From an uncultured bacterium (lineage in GTDB: Bacteria > Bacteroidota > Bacteroidia > Bacteroidales > Bacteroidaceae): DNA of 64,000 bases. This document shows, piece by piece, positions 1-7,581 of the stretch; within the stretch, counting starts at the first letter, position 1, and every line of letters starts with the position of its first letter. A program made the position numbers and the translations under genes. Under the pieces are notes generated by a model. The model was not told the DNA's origin, searched no databases, and saw nothing but the letters and a program-made list of their open reading frames with translations. The stretch spans positions 124,001-188,000 of the forward strand of contig CAJMPR010000006.1 in assembly GCA_905215345.1 (NCBI GenBank). Direction: 5' to 3'.

Positions 1-117
1 GGGGTGTCCTTTTCGGCGGTGTTGCGCATTGCGGCGCGGCTGCGGGCTTCGGTTGCGCGGATTCGAATGACGCGCCTTCGAATGCGAGTACGGCTGTCGG
101 CTCCCGGCTTTGCTTTT
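1..117 (+). repeat. DGR1 variable repeat (VR1)
   Basis: Aligns without gaps to the template at 593-709 (offset 592). I count 20 substitutions in the first 114 positions, each where the template has A (20 of 29 template adenines changed). Template A707-A709 also read T here. The first non-adenine mismatch is at 118, so the repeat ends at 114-117. The left edge may lie outside the window. Confidence 0.93.
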
Positions 118-128
118 TACCCGGATAA
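1..128 (+). CDS. DGR1 variable target protein, C-terminal end (5' truncated by window)
   Basis: Only the last 41 codons are present (frame starting at base 3, stop TAA 126-128). The residues read as a glycine/asparagine-rich lectin-like tail: an LFGG motif, a GFGCA segment, and an ending GSRLCFLPG. This is the usual C-terminal form of DGR targets with a C-type-lectin fold. The whole visible part is the variable repeat, matched by the template at 593-709, and all differences fall at template adenines. Because it lies next to a holin/endolysin cassette, the protein is probably a phage tail or receptor-binding protein; that is inference, since the body of the gene is outside the window. Confidence 0.85.
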   Translation, partial: GVLFGGVAHCGAAAGFGCADSNDAPSNASTAVGSRLCFLPG

Positions 129-172
129 AACGATACGGAGCGATACGAGAACAAAGAAATAGAACTATTAAC

Positions 173-227
173 CGGCGGGCTTTAAAAGGTTTCCCCAAGA
201 AGGGCAATTAGCCCGCCGTTCATTTTT
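173..227 (+). terminator. Intrinsic terminator after DGR1 target
   Basis: A 9-bp stem (173-181 with 210-218, GC-rich) is followed by a T-rich tract at 219-227. It lies downstream of the target stop and directly upstream of the ribosome binding site (aggagtt) of the 236 ORF, so it probably ends or attenuates the target transcript. Confidence 0.7.
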
Positions 228-235
228 TAGGAGTT

Positions 236-571
236 ATGGAAAATAAAGTAGACGACGGAAGTTTAGCAAGTTTGGGAATTCAGCCGGACGCAAATAACAA
301 GCATTTTAATTGCCCGGAAACGAACCAACAGAAACTAATTAACCTATCCTTTTGGGTAGTTGATTACTTGGACGAAGTAAAAACGAAATTCGGAAATAAC
401 CGGTTCCTTGTGAAAATCAAATTCAACAAAGAAGACAGCGATACGGATGCGCGGAAGTTCTTTACCAATTCGCAAGAAATAAAACACGTTCTTGGAAAGA
501 TTAGGGAGCTTAACGCCTTCCCGCGTAAAGTAACTATGCGGGCTTCCGGTACAAGATATTACTTTGAGTAA
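236..571 (+). CDS. Small protein between VR1 and TR1, unknown function
   Basis: 111 aa, start supported by aggagtt 6-7 bases upstream. No family is recognised. The middle is predicted alpha/beta with a charged Lys/Asp/Glu-rich stretch (about residues 55-95) and a basic, aromatic end (TRYYFE). It sits exactly where DGR accessory genes usually sit, between target and template. It does not look like the four-helix Avd protein, which has long amphipathic helices and lacks such strand-like segments. It could be a non-Avd DGR accessory factor or an ordinary phage protein. Position is the only functional hint. Confidence 0.65.
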   Translation: MENKVDDGSLASLGIQPDANNKHFNCPETNQQKLINLSFWVVDYLDEVKTKFGNNRFLVKIKFNKEDSDTDARKFFTNSQEIKHVLGKIRELNAFPRKVTMRASGTRYYFE

Positions 572-592
572 AAATATAGGTTGTTTGCTTTT

Positions 593-709
593 GGGGTGTC
601 CTTTTCGGCGGTAATGCGAATAACAGCGCGAATGCAGGCTTCGGTTACGCGAATACGAATAACACGCCTTCGAATACGAATACGAATGTCGGCTCCCAGC
701 TATGCTAAA
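593..709 (+). repeat. DGR1 template repeat (TR1)
   Basis: An A-rich near copy of 1-117. In the target frame it reads GGT GTC ... TAA with many AAT/AAC codons, the codon type that A-mutagenesis diversifies without creating stops. It lies about 105 bases upstream of the reverse transcriptase. The spacer contains a small perfect dyad (TTGCCA CT TGGCAA, 733-746) that could belong to the structured part of the template RNA. Confidence 0.93.
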
Positions 710-815
710 GATTTTTTATAAAAGCAAAGACCTTGCCACTTGGCAAAAAATAACATAACCGTTTAAGGGGTATTAGTAGGCTTTGCCGAACGTTCCCTAA
801 GAAACCAGCAAAGCA

Positions 816-1823
816 ATGAAAAGAATAGGAAATTTGTACTACAAAATTTGTACGCTTGCAAACTTAGAGTTGGCGGACGAAAAAGCCCGCAAGGGTAAAC
901 TACGCTCGCACGGAGTTAGAAAGCACGATAAGAACCGTACAGAAAACATAAAGAACCTGCGGGAAACATTGCTTAACGGTACATTTAGAACGTCTAAGTA
1001 CGACGTTTTTACAATTTATGAACCCAAAGCTCGGGAAATATACCGCTTACCTTATTATCCCGACCGCATAGTACACCACGCAGTTATGAACGTATTGGAG
1101 CCTATTTGGACTTCAATTTTCACGGCGGACACATATAGCTGCATAAAGAACCGGGGAATACACGCGGCCGCTAAGAAGGTATTAGCAGCACTAAGGAAAG
1201 ACCCGGAAAATACTACGTATTGCTTGAAAATAGATATTCGCAAGTTTTACCCTTCAATAGACCACGACGTACTAAAGGGGATTATACGCCGCAAATTGAA
1301 GGATAAAAGGTTATTAGCCTTGCTTGACGAAATAATAGATTCGGCGGACGGCGTACCAATCGGCAACTATTTGAGCCAATATTTTGCGAACCTTATACTT
1401 ACTTATTTCGACCATTGGATAAAAGAGGAAAAAGGGGTTAAGTATTACTTCCGCTATGCGGATGATATTGTAGTACTCGCCCCGGACAAAGCCTATTTAC
1501 ATTCTTTGTTAAACGAAATAAGGCAGTATATGAGCGAACTAAAATTACAGGTTAAAGATAATTGGCAAGTCTTCCCGGTTGCTTCGCGGGGTATCGACTT
1601 CTTAGGCTATGTTTTCTTCCATACACATACACGGATGCGGAAAGGAATAAAGCAAAGGCTTTGCAAAAGAATAGGTAAACTAAACAAGCGCAAAACCTTA
1701 ACCGAAGAAGAATTTAAACGCAATGTTTGCTCTTGGTGGGGCTGGGCTAAATATTGCGATAGTAAACACTTGATTAAGAAACTTTCAAAGAGTACAAAGT
1801 ATGAAATCAAATTCAAACGTTAG
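816..1823 (+). CDS. DGR1 reverse transcriptase
   Basis: 335 aa, the usual size for DGR reverse transcriptases. It copies the template RNA with adenine-specific errors into cDNA that replaces VR1. Visible motifs: KIDIRKFYPS (first catalytic Asp), the DGR-type IGNYLSQ at 182-188 (GxxxSQ, versus QGxxxSP in group II introns), YADD at 214-217, and a LGY motif near 270. The C-terminus is basic (thumb). There is no maturase or endonuclease domain, and no group II intron RNA is apparent around it. The next gene starts 23 bases before its stop, so it is cotranslated with the phage genes. Confidence 0.93.
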   Translation: MKRIGNLYYKICTLANLELADEKARKGKLRSHGVRKHDKNRTENIKNLRETLLNGTFRTSKYDVFTIYEPKAREIYRLPYYPDRIVHHAVMNVLEPIWTSIFTADTYSCIKNRGIHAAAKKVLAALRKDPENTTYCLKIDIRKFYPSIDHDVLKGIIRRKLKDKRLLALLDEIIDSADGVPIGNYLSQYFANLILTYFDHWIKEEKGVKYYFRYADDIVVLAPDKAYLHSLLNEIRQYMSELKLQVKDNWQVFPVASRGIDFLGYVFFHTHTRMRKGIKQRLCKRIGKLNKRKTLTEEEFKRNVCSWWGWAKYCDSKHLIKKLSKSTKYEIKFKR

Positions 1824-2181
1824 GCCGCTTATTTTGCAAGACTTAGGCGACGGTAGTTTCCATTATAACTACAACATTACAGAAGTAGAAGTACAGCCGG
1901 CGGATATTCAGCAGGAAGGAAGCGAAAACCCGCAAATTGGCTATGAGTACGAAACCGTACAGATTTGGGGGAACCCGGATTACGACAAATGCGTAAAAGC
2001 CGTTCTTCGTTCCCGTCGGGATGAAACCGAAGAATTTAACCTTATCAATAAGTACAACGCTTTTACGATTGGTCTATCCAAAGACCCGGCCGACGAAACG
2101 GAATACAAAGAGTATTTAACGGAAGTATTAGCCGTTAAAGCTATGGTTAAGGCAGACTTAGAGAGTTTGACAAACGAGTAA
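1801..2181 (+). CDS. Hypothetical phage protein
   Basis: 126 aa, starting inside the 3' end of the reverse transcriptase gene. Acidic, with no signal peptide or membrane segment. The first half is strand-like with Tyr/Glu-rich segments; the second half (about 75-126) is helical and charged. No family recognised. It sits between the DGR and the lysis cassette, so it may be a small tail or late structural protein, or a DGR-linked factor. Position is the only evidence. Confidence 0.7.
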   Translation: MKSNSNVRPLILQDLGDGSFHYNYNITEVEVQPADIQQEGSENPQIGYEYETVQIWGNPDYDKCVKAVLRSRRDETEEFNLINKYNAFTIGLSKDPADETEYKEYLTEVLAVKAMVKADLESLTNE

Positions 2182-2203
2182 CACAACAATCTAAATAATT
2201 ATT

Positions 2204-2722
2204 ATGATGTGGGAAACATTGGCTAAAACCTTTTTAAATAGGTTTCTCCAATACATTACAAGTATTGGCGGGGGCTTATTATTGGCCTTTGAAACTTCTA
2301 TACCCTTTTTTATACCGTGCCTAATTGCGGTTATTATCGACGTTTATACGGCTTGGTCTTTAGGTCGCCGAGTACATAAAAAACACCCCGATAAGGCAGA
2401 CGGAAAATTTAAAAGCGAGTACAAGTTTCGTATTATGGTTACAATGATTGTAGCCCTATTAGCTATTATCGTAGCTAACTACGTGGATATTTATGTAATT
2501 AAGGATTCGGACATAGCAGTACGTTTTATTGTTGGCGTTTTCTTGTTTTATCAAATTTGGAGTATTCTTGAAAATTGGAGTTCGGAAAACGACAATAAAA
2601 TAGCAAGGGCTTTACAGCGAATTATGGTAAATAAGGCCGAGCGACATTTTAACGTACCACTTGCGGATATAATGCTAAACGAAGAAAAACAGGAAGGGGG
2701 GCAACATGGCGAATGTGAGTAA
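2204..2722 (+). CDS. Phage holin family protein
   Basis: 172 aa. Two clear membrane segments lie at about 20-48 and 82-102, with a likely third at about 108-125; the hydrophilic C-terminus is charged. The layout and the DVYTAW-like stretch after the first segment fit phage holins found before lysozyme genes in Bacteroides prophages. It would make the inner-membrane lesion releasing the endolysin. Its stop overlaps the endolysin start by 17 bases, supporting a lysis operon. Confidence 0.75.
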   Translation: MMWETLAKTFLNRFLQYITSIGGGLLLAFETSIPFFIPCLIAVIIDVYTAWSLGRRVHKKHPDKADGKFKSEYKFRIMVTMIVALLAIIVANYVDIYVIKDSDIAVRFIVGVFLFYQIWSILENWSSENDNKIARALQRIMVNKAERHFNVPLADIMLNEEKQEGGQHGECE

Positions 2723-3233
2723 GTTTTTACCGTTTATTTTGAGTTGGGAAGGCGGCTACGTTAATGACCCGGTAGACAAAGGCGGGGCTACCAATATGGG
2801 CGTAACTATTGCCACTTGGCGAAAAGTTGGCTATGATAAGGACGGCGACGGAGATATAGACGTAGACGACCTAAGACTACTTAGTAAAGAAGACGTTCTA
2901 AACCGGGTACTAAAGCCCCACTATTGGGACAAATGGAAAGCCGACCAAATTAAAAGTCAAAGCGTAGCCAACATTTTAGTAGATTGGGTGTGGGGTTCAG
3001 GCGCAAACGGGATTAAGATACCGCAAAAGCTATTAGGTTTAACAGTAGACGGAATTGTAGGGCCTAAGACCTTAGCCGCCGTTAATTCTTCCGATTCGTT
3101 GGCGTTATTCAATGCCATAAAGGCCGAGCGCGAAGCCTTCCTTTACCGGATTGTAGAACGCGACCCGACACAAAAACGATTTATAAAAGGTTGGCTTAAC
3201 CGCCTAAACGCACTAAAATACGAAAAAGAATGA
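2706..3233 (+). CDS. GH108-type N-acetylmuramidase endolysin with EF-hand-like insert
   Basis: 175 aa. The N-terminal SWEGGYVND motif (Glu15 as likely acid/base), GGATNMGVT and a C-terminal peptidoglycan-binding segment (VDGIVGPKTLAAV) are typical of glycosyl hydrolase family 108 lysozymes, which cut the glycan of peptidoglycan. There is no signal peptide, so release depends on the holin. An unusual feature is an Asp-rich loop at 44-55 of the D-x-D-x-D-G-x-I-x-x-x-D type, like a calcium-binding EF-hand or dockerin loop, in an insert after the catalytic motif. Overlaps its neighbours on both sides. Confidence 0.9.
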   Translation: MANVSKFLPFILSWEGGYVNDPVDKGGATNMGVTIATWRKVGYDKDGDGDIDVDDLRLLSKEDVLNRVLKPHYWDKWKADQIKSQSVANILVDWVWGSGANGIKIPQKLLGLTVDGIVGPKTLAAVNSSDSLALFNAIKAEREAFLYRIVERDPTQKRFIKGWLNRLNALKYEKE

Positions 3234-3457
3234 TAGATACCATTTTAGTAGTAGTTATGTTTGTTTTACCGGCTACTCCACAAAAAGAGAAACCGGTAAA
3301 ACTAAACAGGGAAGTAATGAGAGAGCAGCTAAGAGTTGCTTTTGAAGAAGCGGGCCGTAAGGCAGACGAAGCAACTCGCGAAGAACGGAAAAGGCTTTAT
3401 AACTTTATGGATATGTACCCAATTATCGAAGAACTTAAAAAGAATTGCGTAAAATGA
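3230..3457 (+). CDS. Small membrane-anchored helical protein, possible i-spanin
   Basis: 75 aa, starting in an ATGA overlap with the endolysin stop. A short hydrophobic N-terminal segment (about 3-16) is followed by a charged, coiled-coil-like helix (about 25-75). A small N-anchored helical protein immediately before a lipoprotein gene matches the i-spanin/o-spanin layout, but the hydrophobic part is short and no homology is claimed. Its stop overlaps the next start by four bases. Confidence 0.6.
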   Translation: MIDTILVVVMFVLPATPQKEKPVKLNREVMREQLRVAFEEAGRKADEATREERKRLYNFMDMYPIIEELKKNCVK

Positions 3458-4083
3458 AAACAAAACTTTTAACCCTATTTCTTTGCTTGCTGGTGGGTTT
3501 GTTGATAGGCTTCCTTACCGGTTGCTCCACACCAAGGAAGCTAACAGCCAGCAAACAGGAAAAGACAACGGTAGACCAAGCCACGAAGGAAACCAACACC
3601 GGTAGTTCTTCCACTTTCGTAGATACCACCAAAACGAACGGCGTAGAAATTACATATACCAAAATAGAGTATTACCCGCCGGAACCCAACAAAGAACCAG
3701 ACCCGAAACCGGAAGGGCAAGTAACACCCGGTAAAACGAGCCAACCCGAAGGAAGCCGAAATAAGGAACCGACACCGGCAAAAAAGCAACCGCCTAACAA
3801 GGGGCATATTAAAAGTATTGAGCAACTAACCGTAAAGCAGAATTCGGAAGATAAAGGAGTAAGCCAAAACCAAGAAGCCAACGCTTCGACCAAGGAAGAA
3901 ACAACTACTACCGACACGGATAAAAAAGAAGCCAATACAGAGCAACCGGCGGCCGACCCTTATAAGTGGCGTTACATACTTGCAATATTGATAATTGTAA
4001 TTGTAGCCGTGGTTTGGCTAAAGAAAACAAAGGTAGGAAAAGCCGTTATTTCCTTCATTAAGAAATTTTTTGTTCATAATTAA
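3454..4083 (+). CDS. Phage lipoprotein with C-terminal membrane anchor, candidate unimolecular spanin
   Basis: The ATG at 3454 gives 209 aa (MKTKLLTLF...). A signal sequence ends in a lipobox (FLTGC). A long Pro/Lys/Thr/Glu-rich, low-complexity linker follows (about 30-165), and then a strong membrane segment (YILAILIIVIVAVVWL) with a basic tail. An outer-membrane lipid anchor plus an inner-membrane C-terminal helix is the u-spanin architecture, which fuses the two membranes at the last step of lysis. It is the last gene of the cassette and is followed by a terminator. It is longer than classical u-spanins, so the call is structural inference. Confidence 0.75.
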   Translation: MKTKLLTLFLCLLVGLLIGFLTGCSTPRKLTASKQEKTTVDQATKETNTGSSSTFVDTTKTNGVEITYTKIEYYPPEPNKEPDPKPEGQVTPGKTSQPEGSRNKEPTPAKKQPPNKGHIKSIEQLTVKQNSEDKGVSQNQEANASTKEETTTTDTDKKEANTEQPAADPYKWRYILAILIIVIVAVVWLKKTKVGKAVISFIKKFFVHN

Positions 4084-4116
4084 ATTTCGGATTGCTGGGA
4101 AGCCCGCCGAAATGAA

Positions 4117-4165
4117 AAAAGCACCCGTAAGGCCGTTTTTGGGTTCCTTTTCGGGTGCTTATTTT
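4117..4165. terminator. Bidirectional terminator at prophage end
   Basis: A 9-bp stem AAGCACCCG/CGGGTGCTT (4119-4127 with 4152-4160) is flanked by A-rich sequence on the left and T-rich on the right. It can end the prophage late transcript on the + strand and the tRNA-Ser transcript on the - strand. Confidence 0.75.
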
Positions 4166-4193
4166 GTAATACATTGATTATCAATGTTTATCG

Positions 4194-4278
4194 CGGAGAG
4201 ACAGGGATTCGAACCCCGGGTGCCTCGCAGCACAACGGTTTTCAAGACCGCCGCAATCGACCACTCTGCCACCTCTCC
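4194..4278 (-). tRNA. tRNA-Ser(TGA), copy 1
   Basis: 85 nt. On the minus strand the acceptor GGAGAGG pairs with TCTCTCC, the anticodon loop is CTTGAAA (anticodon TGA), the variable arm is long as expected for tRNA-Ser, and the T loop is TTCGAAT. No CCA is encoded. Its 3' end faces the prophage, the usual layout for tRNA-integrated phages. Nearly identical to the copy at 60186-60270 (one base differs, in the variable arm). Confidence 0.97.
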
Positions 4279-4317
4279 AAAACTTCGTTTAAGAAGTACT
4301 TTCCGTTGAAAGCGGTG

Positions 4318-4348
4318 CAAAGGTACAAATCATTTTTAATTCTGCAAA
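4318..4348 (-). promoter_or_regulatory. Promoter of tRNA-Ser(TGA) copy 1
   Basis: On the minus strand, TTTG (4345-4348), 19 bp, then TACCTTTG (4318-4325), the Bacteroides -33/-7 consensus, about 40 bases upstream of the mature tRNA 5' end. Confidence 0.8.
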
Positions 4349-4443
4349 TAATTTTATTAAAATTCATTAGAGATAATGCATATACCTACCTAATGATAGT
4401 TATTTTATGTTCTCCAACATAAAAACACTCTTTCCCATAATGT

Positions 4444-4470
4444 AATTACGGAAATTTTTCCGTAATTTTG
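4444..4470 (+). promoter_or_regulatory. pflB promoter with overlapping operator-like dyad
   Basis: TAATTTTG at 4463-4470 fits the Bacteroides -7 element. It overlaps the right arm of a perfect dyad, AATTACGGAAA (4444-4454), TT, then TTTCCGTAATT (4457-4467). A repressor or redox regulator bound here would block sigma contact. The regulator is not identifiable from the sequence. Confidence 0.6.
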
Positions 4471-4519
4471 CACGCTCTAAAAGGATAACATAATCTAACC
4501 ATTTTCAAAAAAGAATATT

Positions 4520-6748
4520 ATGGAATTAAACAAAACCTTTATTGACGGGCTTTGGAGCAAAGAAATCAATGTTAGTGATTTCGTTAGTAAAAACATCGCA
4601 CCCTACACCGGGGATGCCTCTTTCCTGCAAGGACCTACTGAACGTACAAAACGTATCTGGGACTTTTGCGTGAAAGCATTGGAAGAAGAAAGGGCAAACA
4701 ACGGTGTCCGCTCATTAGATCATATCACAGTATCTACTATCACTTCCCACAAAGCAGGTTATATTGATAAGGAAAACGAACTTATTGTTGGTTTGCAGAC
4801 GGATGAATTGCTGAGACGTGCAATCAAACCCTTCGGTGGTATCAATGTAGTAGCAAAGGCTTGCCACGAGAATGGCGTTGAAATAGATGAGAAAGTAAAA
4901 GATATCTTCACTCATTATCGCAAAACACATAACGATGGTGTGTTCGATGTATATACAGAAGAAATCCGTTCTTTCCGTTCGTTAGGTTTTCTTACCGGAC
5001 TTCCCGATAATTATGCCCGTGGACGTATAATAGGTGACTACCGCCGTCTTGCTTTATATGGTATCGACCGTCTGATTGAAGCGAAACAAGAAGACTTACA
5101 TAACCTGACCGGTCCTATGACCGATGCACGTATCCGCTTACGCGAAGAAGTAGCAGAGCAAATCAAGGCATTGAAAGAAATCAAAATCATGGGTGAGTAC
5201 TATGGACTTGACCTCAGTCGCCCTGCCACATCTGCTCAGGAGGCAGTTCAATGGGTATATATGGCTTATCTTGCTGCCGTTAAAGAACAAGACGGTGCTG
5301 CCATGTCACTGGGTAATGTTTCATCTTTCCTTGATATCTTCATTGAATATGATTTGGCTCACGGCAAGATTGATGAGACGTTTGCACAAGAGCTGATCGA
5401 CCAGTTTGTCATCAAACTGCGTATGGTACGCCACCTGCGTATGCAATCTTATAACGATATCTTTGCCGGAGACCCGACTTGGGTAACCGAAGCTATCGGC
5501 GGACGATTCAATGACGGACGTGTGAAAGTGACCAAGACTTCATTTCGTTTCCTGCAAACGCTGTACAATCTCGGTCCTTCACCGGAACCTAACTTGACCA
5601 TACTGTGGAGCCCCGAACTGCCGGAAGGATTCAAAGATTTCTGTGCAAAAGTATCTGTAGACACCAGCTCCATACAATACGAGAACGACAACCTGATGCG
5701 TGAAGTTCGTAACAGCGATGACTATGGTATCGCCTGCTGCGTATCCTATCAGGCTATCGGCAAGCAAATCCAGTTCTTCGGTGCACGTGCCAACCTTGCC
5801 AAAGCATTATTGCTCGCTATCAATGGCGGACGTTGCGAAAATACCGGAACCGTAATGGTAAAGGGTATTCCCGTATTGACCAGCGACACATTGAAGTTTG
5901 AAGAGGTTATGTCCAACTATAAAAAAGTGTTGACTGAAATTGCCCGTGTTTATAACGAGGCAATGAATATCATCCACTATATGCACGACAAGTATTATTA
6001 CGAAAAAGCTCAAATGGCATTTGTAGATACCGACCCGCGTATTAACCTGGCTTATGGCGTTGCTGGACTTTCTATTGCCATCGACTCATTGTCGGCAATC
6101 AAGAATGCAAAAGTTACAGCCCGTCGTAATGACATCGGTTTAACAGAAGGTTTCGATATTGAGGGTACATACCCCTGCTTTGGTAACAACGACGACCGTG
6201 TAGACCACCTCGGTGTAGACCTGGTATATTACTTCAGCGAAGAATTAAAGAAACTACCGGTATATAAAAATGCCCGCCCTACTCTTTCATTGCTGACGAT
6301 TACATCTAATGTAATGTATGGTAAAAAGACCGGTGCTACTCCTGACGGACGTGCCAAAGGTGTGGCGTTCGCTCCGGGTGCCAATCCGATGCACGGACGT
6401 GATAAAAATGGCGCTATTGCTTCTTTAAGCTCTGTTGCCAAACTGCGTTATCGTGATTCACAAGACGGTATCAGCAATACCTTCTCCATTGTTCCAAAAT
6501 CATTAGGTCCAACTGCTGAAGAACGTGTTGAGAACCTGGTAACCATGATGGACGGTTATTTTACCAAAGGTGCACATCACCTCAACGTAAACGTACTGAA
6601 TCGTGAAATGCTGGAAGATGCAATGGAGCATCCCGAAAAGTATCCGCAACTTACCATTCGTGTTTCCGGTTATGCCGTAAACTTCGTGAAACTGAGCCGC
6701 GAACATCAATTGGAAGTTATCAGCCGCAGTTTCCACGAACGTATGTAA
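4520..6748 (+). CDS. pflB: Formate C-acetyltransferase (pyruvate formate-lyase)
   Basis: 742 aa, full length for the family. It converts pyruvate and CoA to acetyl-CoA and formate in anaerobic fermentation, using a glycyl radical. The adjacent active-site cysteines are Cys406-Cys407 (IACCVSYQ), and the radical glycine is in the C-terminal RVSGYAV motif (Gly717). The activating enzyme is encoded just downstream, separated by a terminator-like hairpin at 6776-6806. The promoter region carries a strong dyad. Cytosolic core metabolism, with no sign of transfer. Confidence 0.97.
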   Translation: MELNKTFIDGLWSKEINVSDFVSKNIAPYTGDASFLQGPTERTKRIWDFCVKALEEERANNGVRSLDHITVSTITSHKAGYIDKENELIVGLQTDELLRRAIKPFGGINVVAKACHENGVEIDEKVKDIFTHYRKTHNDGVFDVYTEEIRSFRSLGFLTGLPDNYARGRIIGDYRRLALYGIDRLIEAKQEDLHNLTGPMTDARIRLREEVAEQIKALKEIKIMGEYYGLDLSRPATSAQEAVQWVYMAYLAAVKEQDGAAMSLGNVSSFLDIFIEYDLAHGKIDETFAQELIDQFVIKLRMVRHLRMQSYNDIFAGDPTWVTEAIGGRFNDGRVKVTKTSFRFLQTLYNLGPSPEPNLTILWSPELPEGFKDFCAKVSVDTSSIQYENDNLMREVRNSDDYGIACCVSYQAIGKQIQFFGARANLAKALLLAINGGRCENTGTVMVKGIPVLTSDTLKFEEVMSNYKKVLTEIARVYNEAMNIIHYMHDKYYYEKAQMAFVDTDPRINLAYGVAGLSIAIDSLSAIKNAKVTARRNDIGLTEGFDIEGTYPCFGNNDDRVDHLGVDLVYYFSEELKKLPVYKNARPTLSLLTITSNVMYGKKTGATPDGRAKGVAFAPGANPMHGRDKNGAIASLSSVAKLRYRDSQDGISNTFSIVPKSLGPTAEERVENLVTMMDGYFTKGAHHLNVNVLNREMLEDAMEHPEKYPQLTIRVSGYAVNFVKLSREHQLEVISRSFHERM

Positions 6749-6775
6749 TATCTCCGTTCTAAAATAAATTAATCA

Positions 6776-6807
6776 TAGGGACGGGTACTTTACCCGTCCC
6801 TATTTTT
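6776..6807 (+). terminator. Terminator/attenuator between pflB and pflA
   Basis: A perfect 12-bp stem (6776-6787 with 6791-6802), CTT loop, followed by TTTTT. It is positioned so that most transcripts end after pflB and a fraction read through into pflA, which would set a high enzyme-to-activase ratio. Confidence 0.8.
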
Positions 6808-6821
6808 ATCAAACAAAGATT

Positions 6822-7547
6822 ATGATTAACGTTCATTCATACGAATCAATGGGTACTTTCGATGGCCCGGGCTTACGCCTCGTCGTATTCTTGCAAGGCT
6901 GTCCTTTCCGCTGTCTGTATTGTGCCAATCCGGATACAATAGACATAAAAGGTGGTACCCCCACTCCTGCAGAAGAAATCCTGCAAATGGCTATCAGCCA
7001 AAAAGCATTTTTCGGAAAAAAAGGAGGAATAACATTCTCGGGAGGAGAGCCTACCCTACAAGCAGAAACATTAATACCTCTATTCAAAGATTTAAAAGCC
7101 AACGGCATACATATCTGCCTGGATACTAACGGTGGTATATGGAACGAAAAAGTAGAAAAGTTATTCGAATTAACTGATTTAGTCCTGCTTGACGTCAAAG
7201 AGTTTAATCCGGAACGCCACCGCCTTTTGACCGGGCGCAACAATGAGCAAACCCTGCAAACTGCTGCCTGGCTGGAAAAACATCAGCATCCCTTTTGGTT
7301 GCGTTATGTTTTAGTACCGGGCCATAGTGACTTCGAAGAAGATATTCGCAACATGGGTACACACCTTGGCAAATATCAAAGCATACAACGAGTAGAGATA
7401 CTCCCTTATCATAAATTGGGAGTACATAAATACGAAGCTATGGGATGGGACTATCAATTGAAAGAGGTCAAAGAAAATACACCGGAACAATTGAAACAGG
7501 CAGAAACTTTATTCAAAGAATATTTCCAAACGGTGGTGGTTAATTAA
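6822..7547 (+). CDS. pflA: Pyruvate formate-lyase-activating enzyme (radical SAM)
   Basis: 241 aa. The radical-SAM cluster motif CxxxCxxC is at Cys27, Cys31 and Cys34 (GCPFRCLYC), followed by the TFSGGEPTLQ glycine-rich SAM-binding motif. It uses a 4Fe-4S cluster and S-adenosylmethionine to place the glycyl radical on PflB. It follows pflB by 73 bases, with the hairpin between them, so expression likely depends on readthrough. A GCGAGGC/GCCTCGC hairpin follows the gene. Confidence 0.96.
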   Translation: MINVHSYESMGTFDGPGLRLVVFLQGCPFRCLYCANPDTIDIKGGTPTPAEEILQMAISQKAFFGKKGGITFSGGEPTLQAETLIPLFKDLKANGIHICLDTNGGIWNEKVEKLFELTDLVLLDVKEFNPERHRLLTGRNNEQTLQTAAWLEKHQHPFWLRYVLVPGHSDFEEDIRNMGTHLGKYQSIQRVEILPYHKLGVHKYEAMGWDYQLKEVKENTPEQLKQAETLFKEYFQTVVVN

Positions 7548-7558
7548 AGGGAAATTTA

Positions 7559-7581
7559 GCGAGGCAAAGCCTCGCGGTTTT
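7559..7581 (+). terminator. Terminator after pflA
   Basis: A 7-bp GC stem (7559-7565 with 7569-7575), AAA loop, then GGTTTT. It sits between pflA and the convergent gene ending at 7580. Confidence 0.6.

Noticed and set aside
4174..4422. 82-aa reading frame across tRNA-Ser copy 1
   Set aside because: Covers a tRNA gene and its promoter on the other strand; no coding signal.
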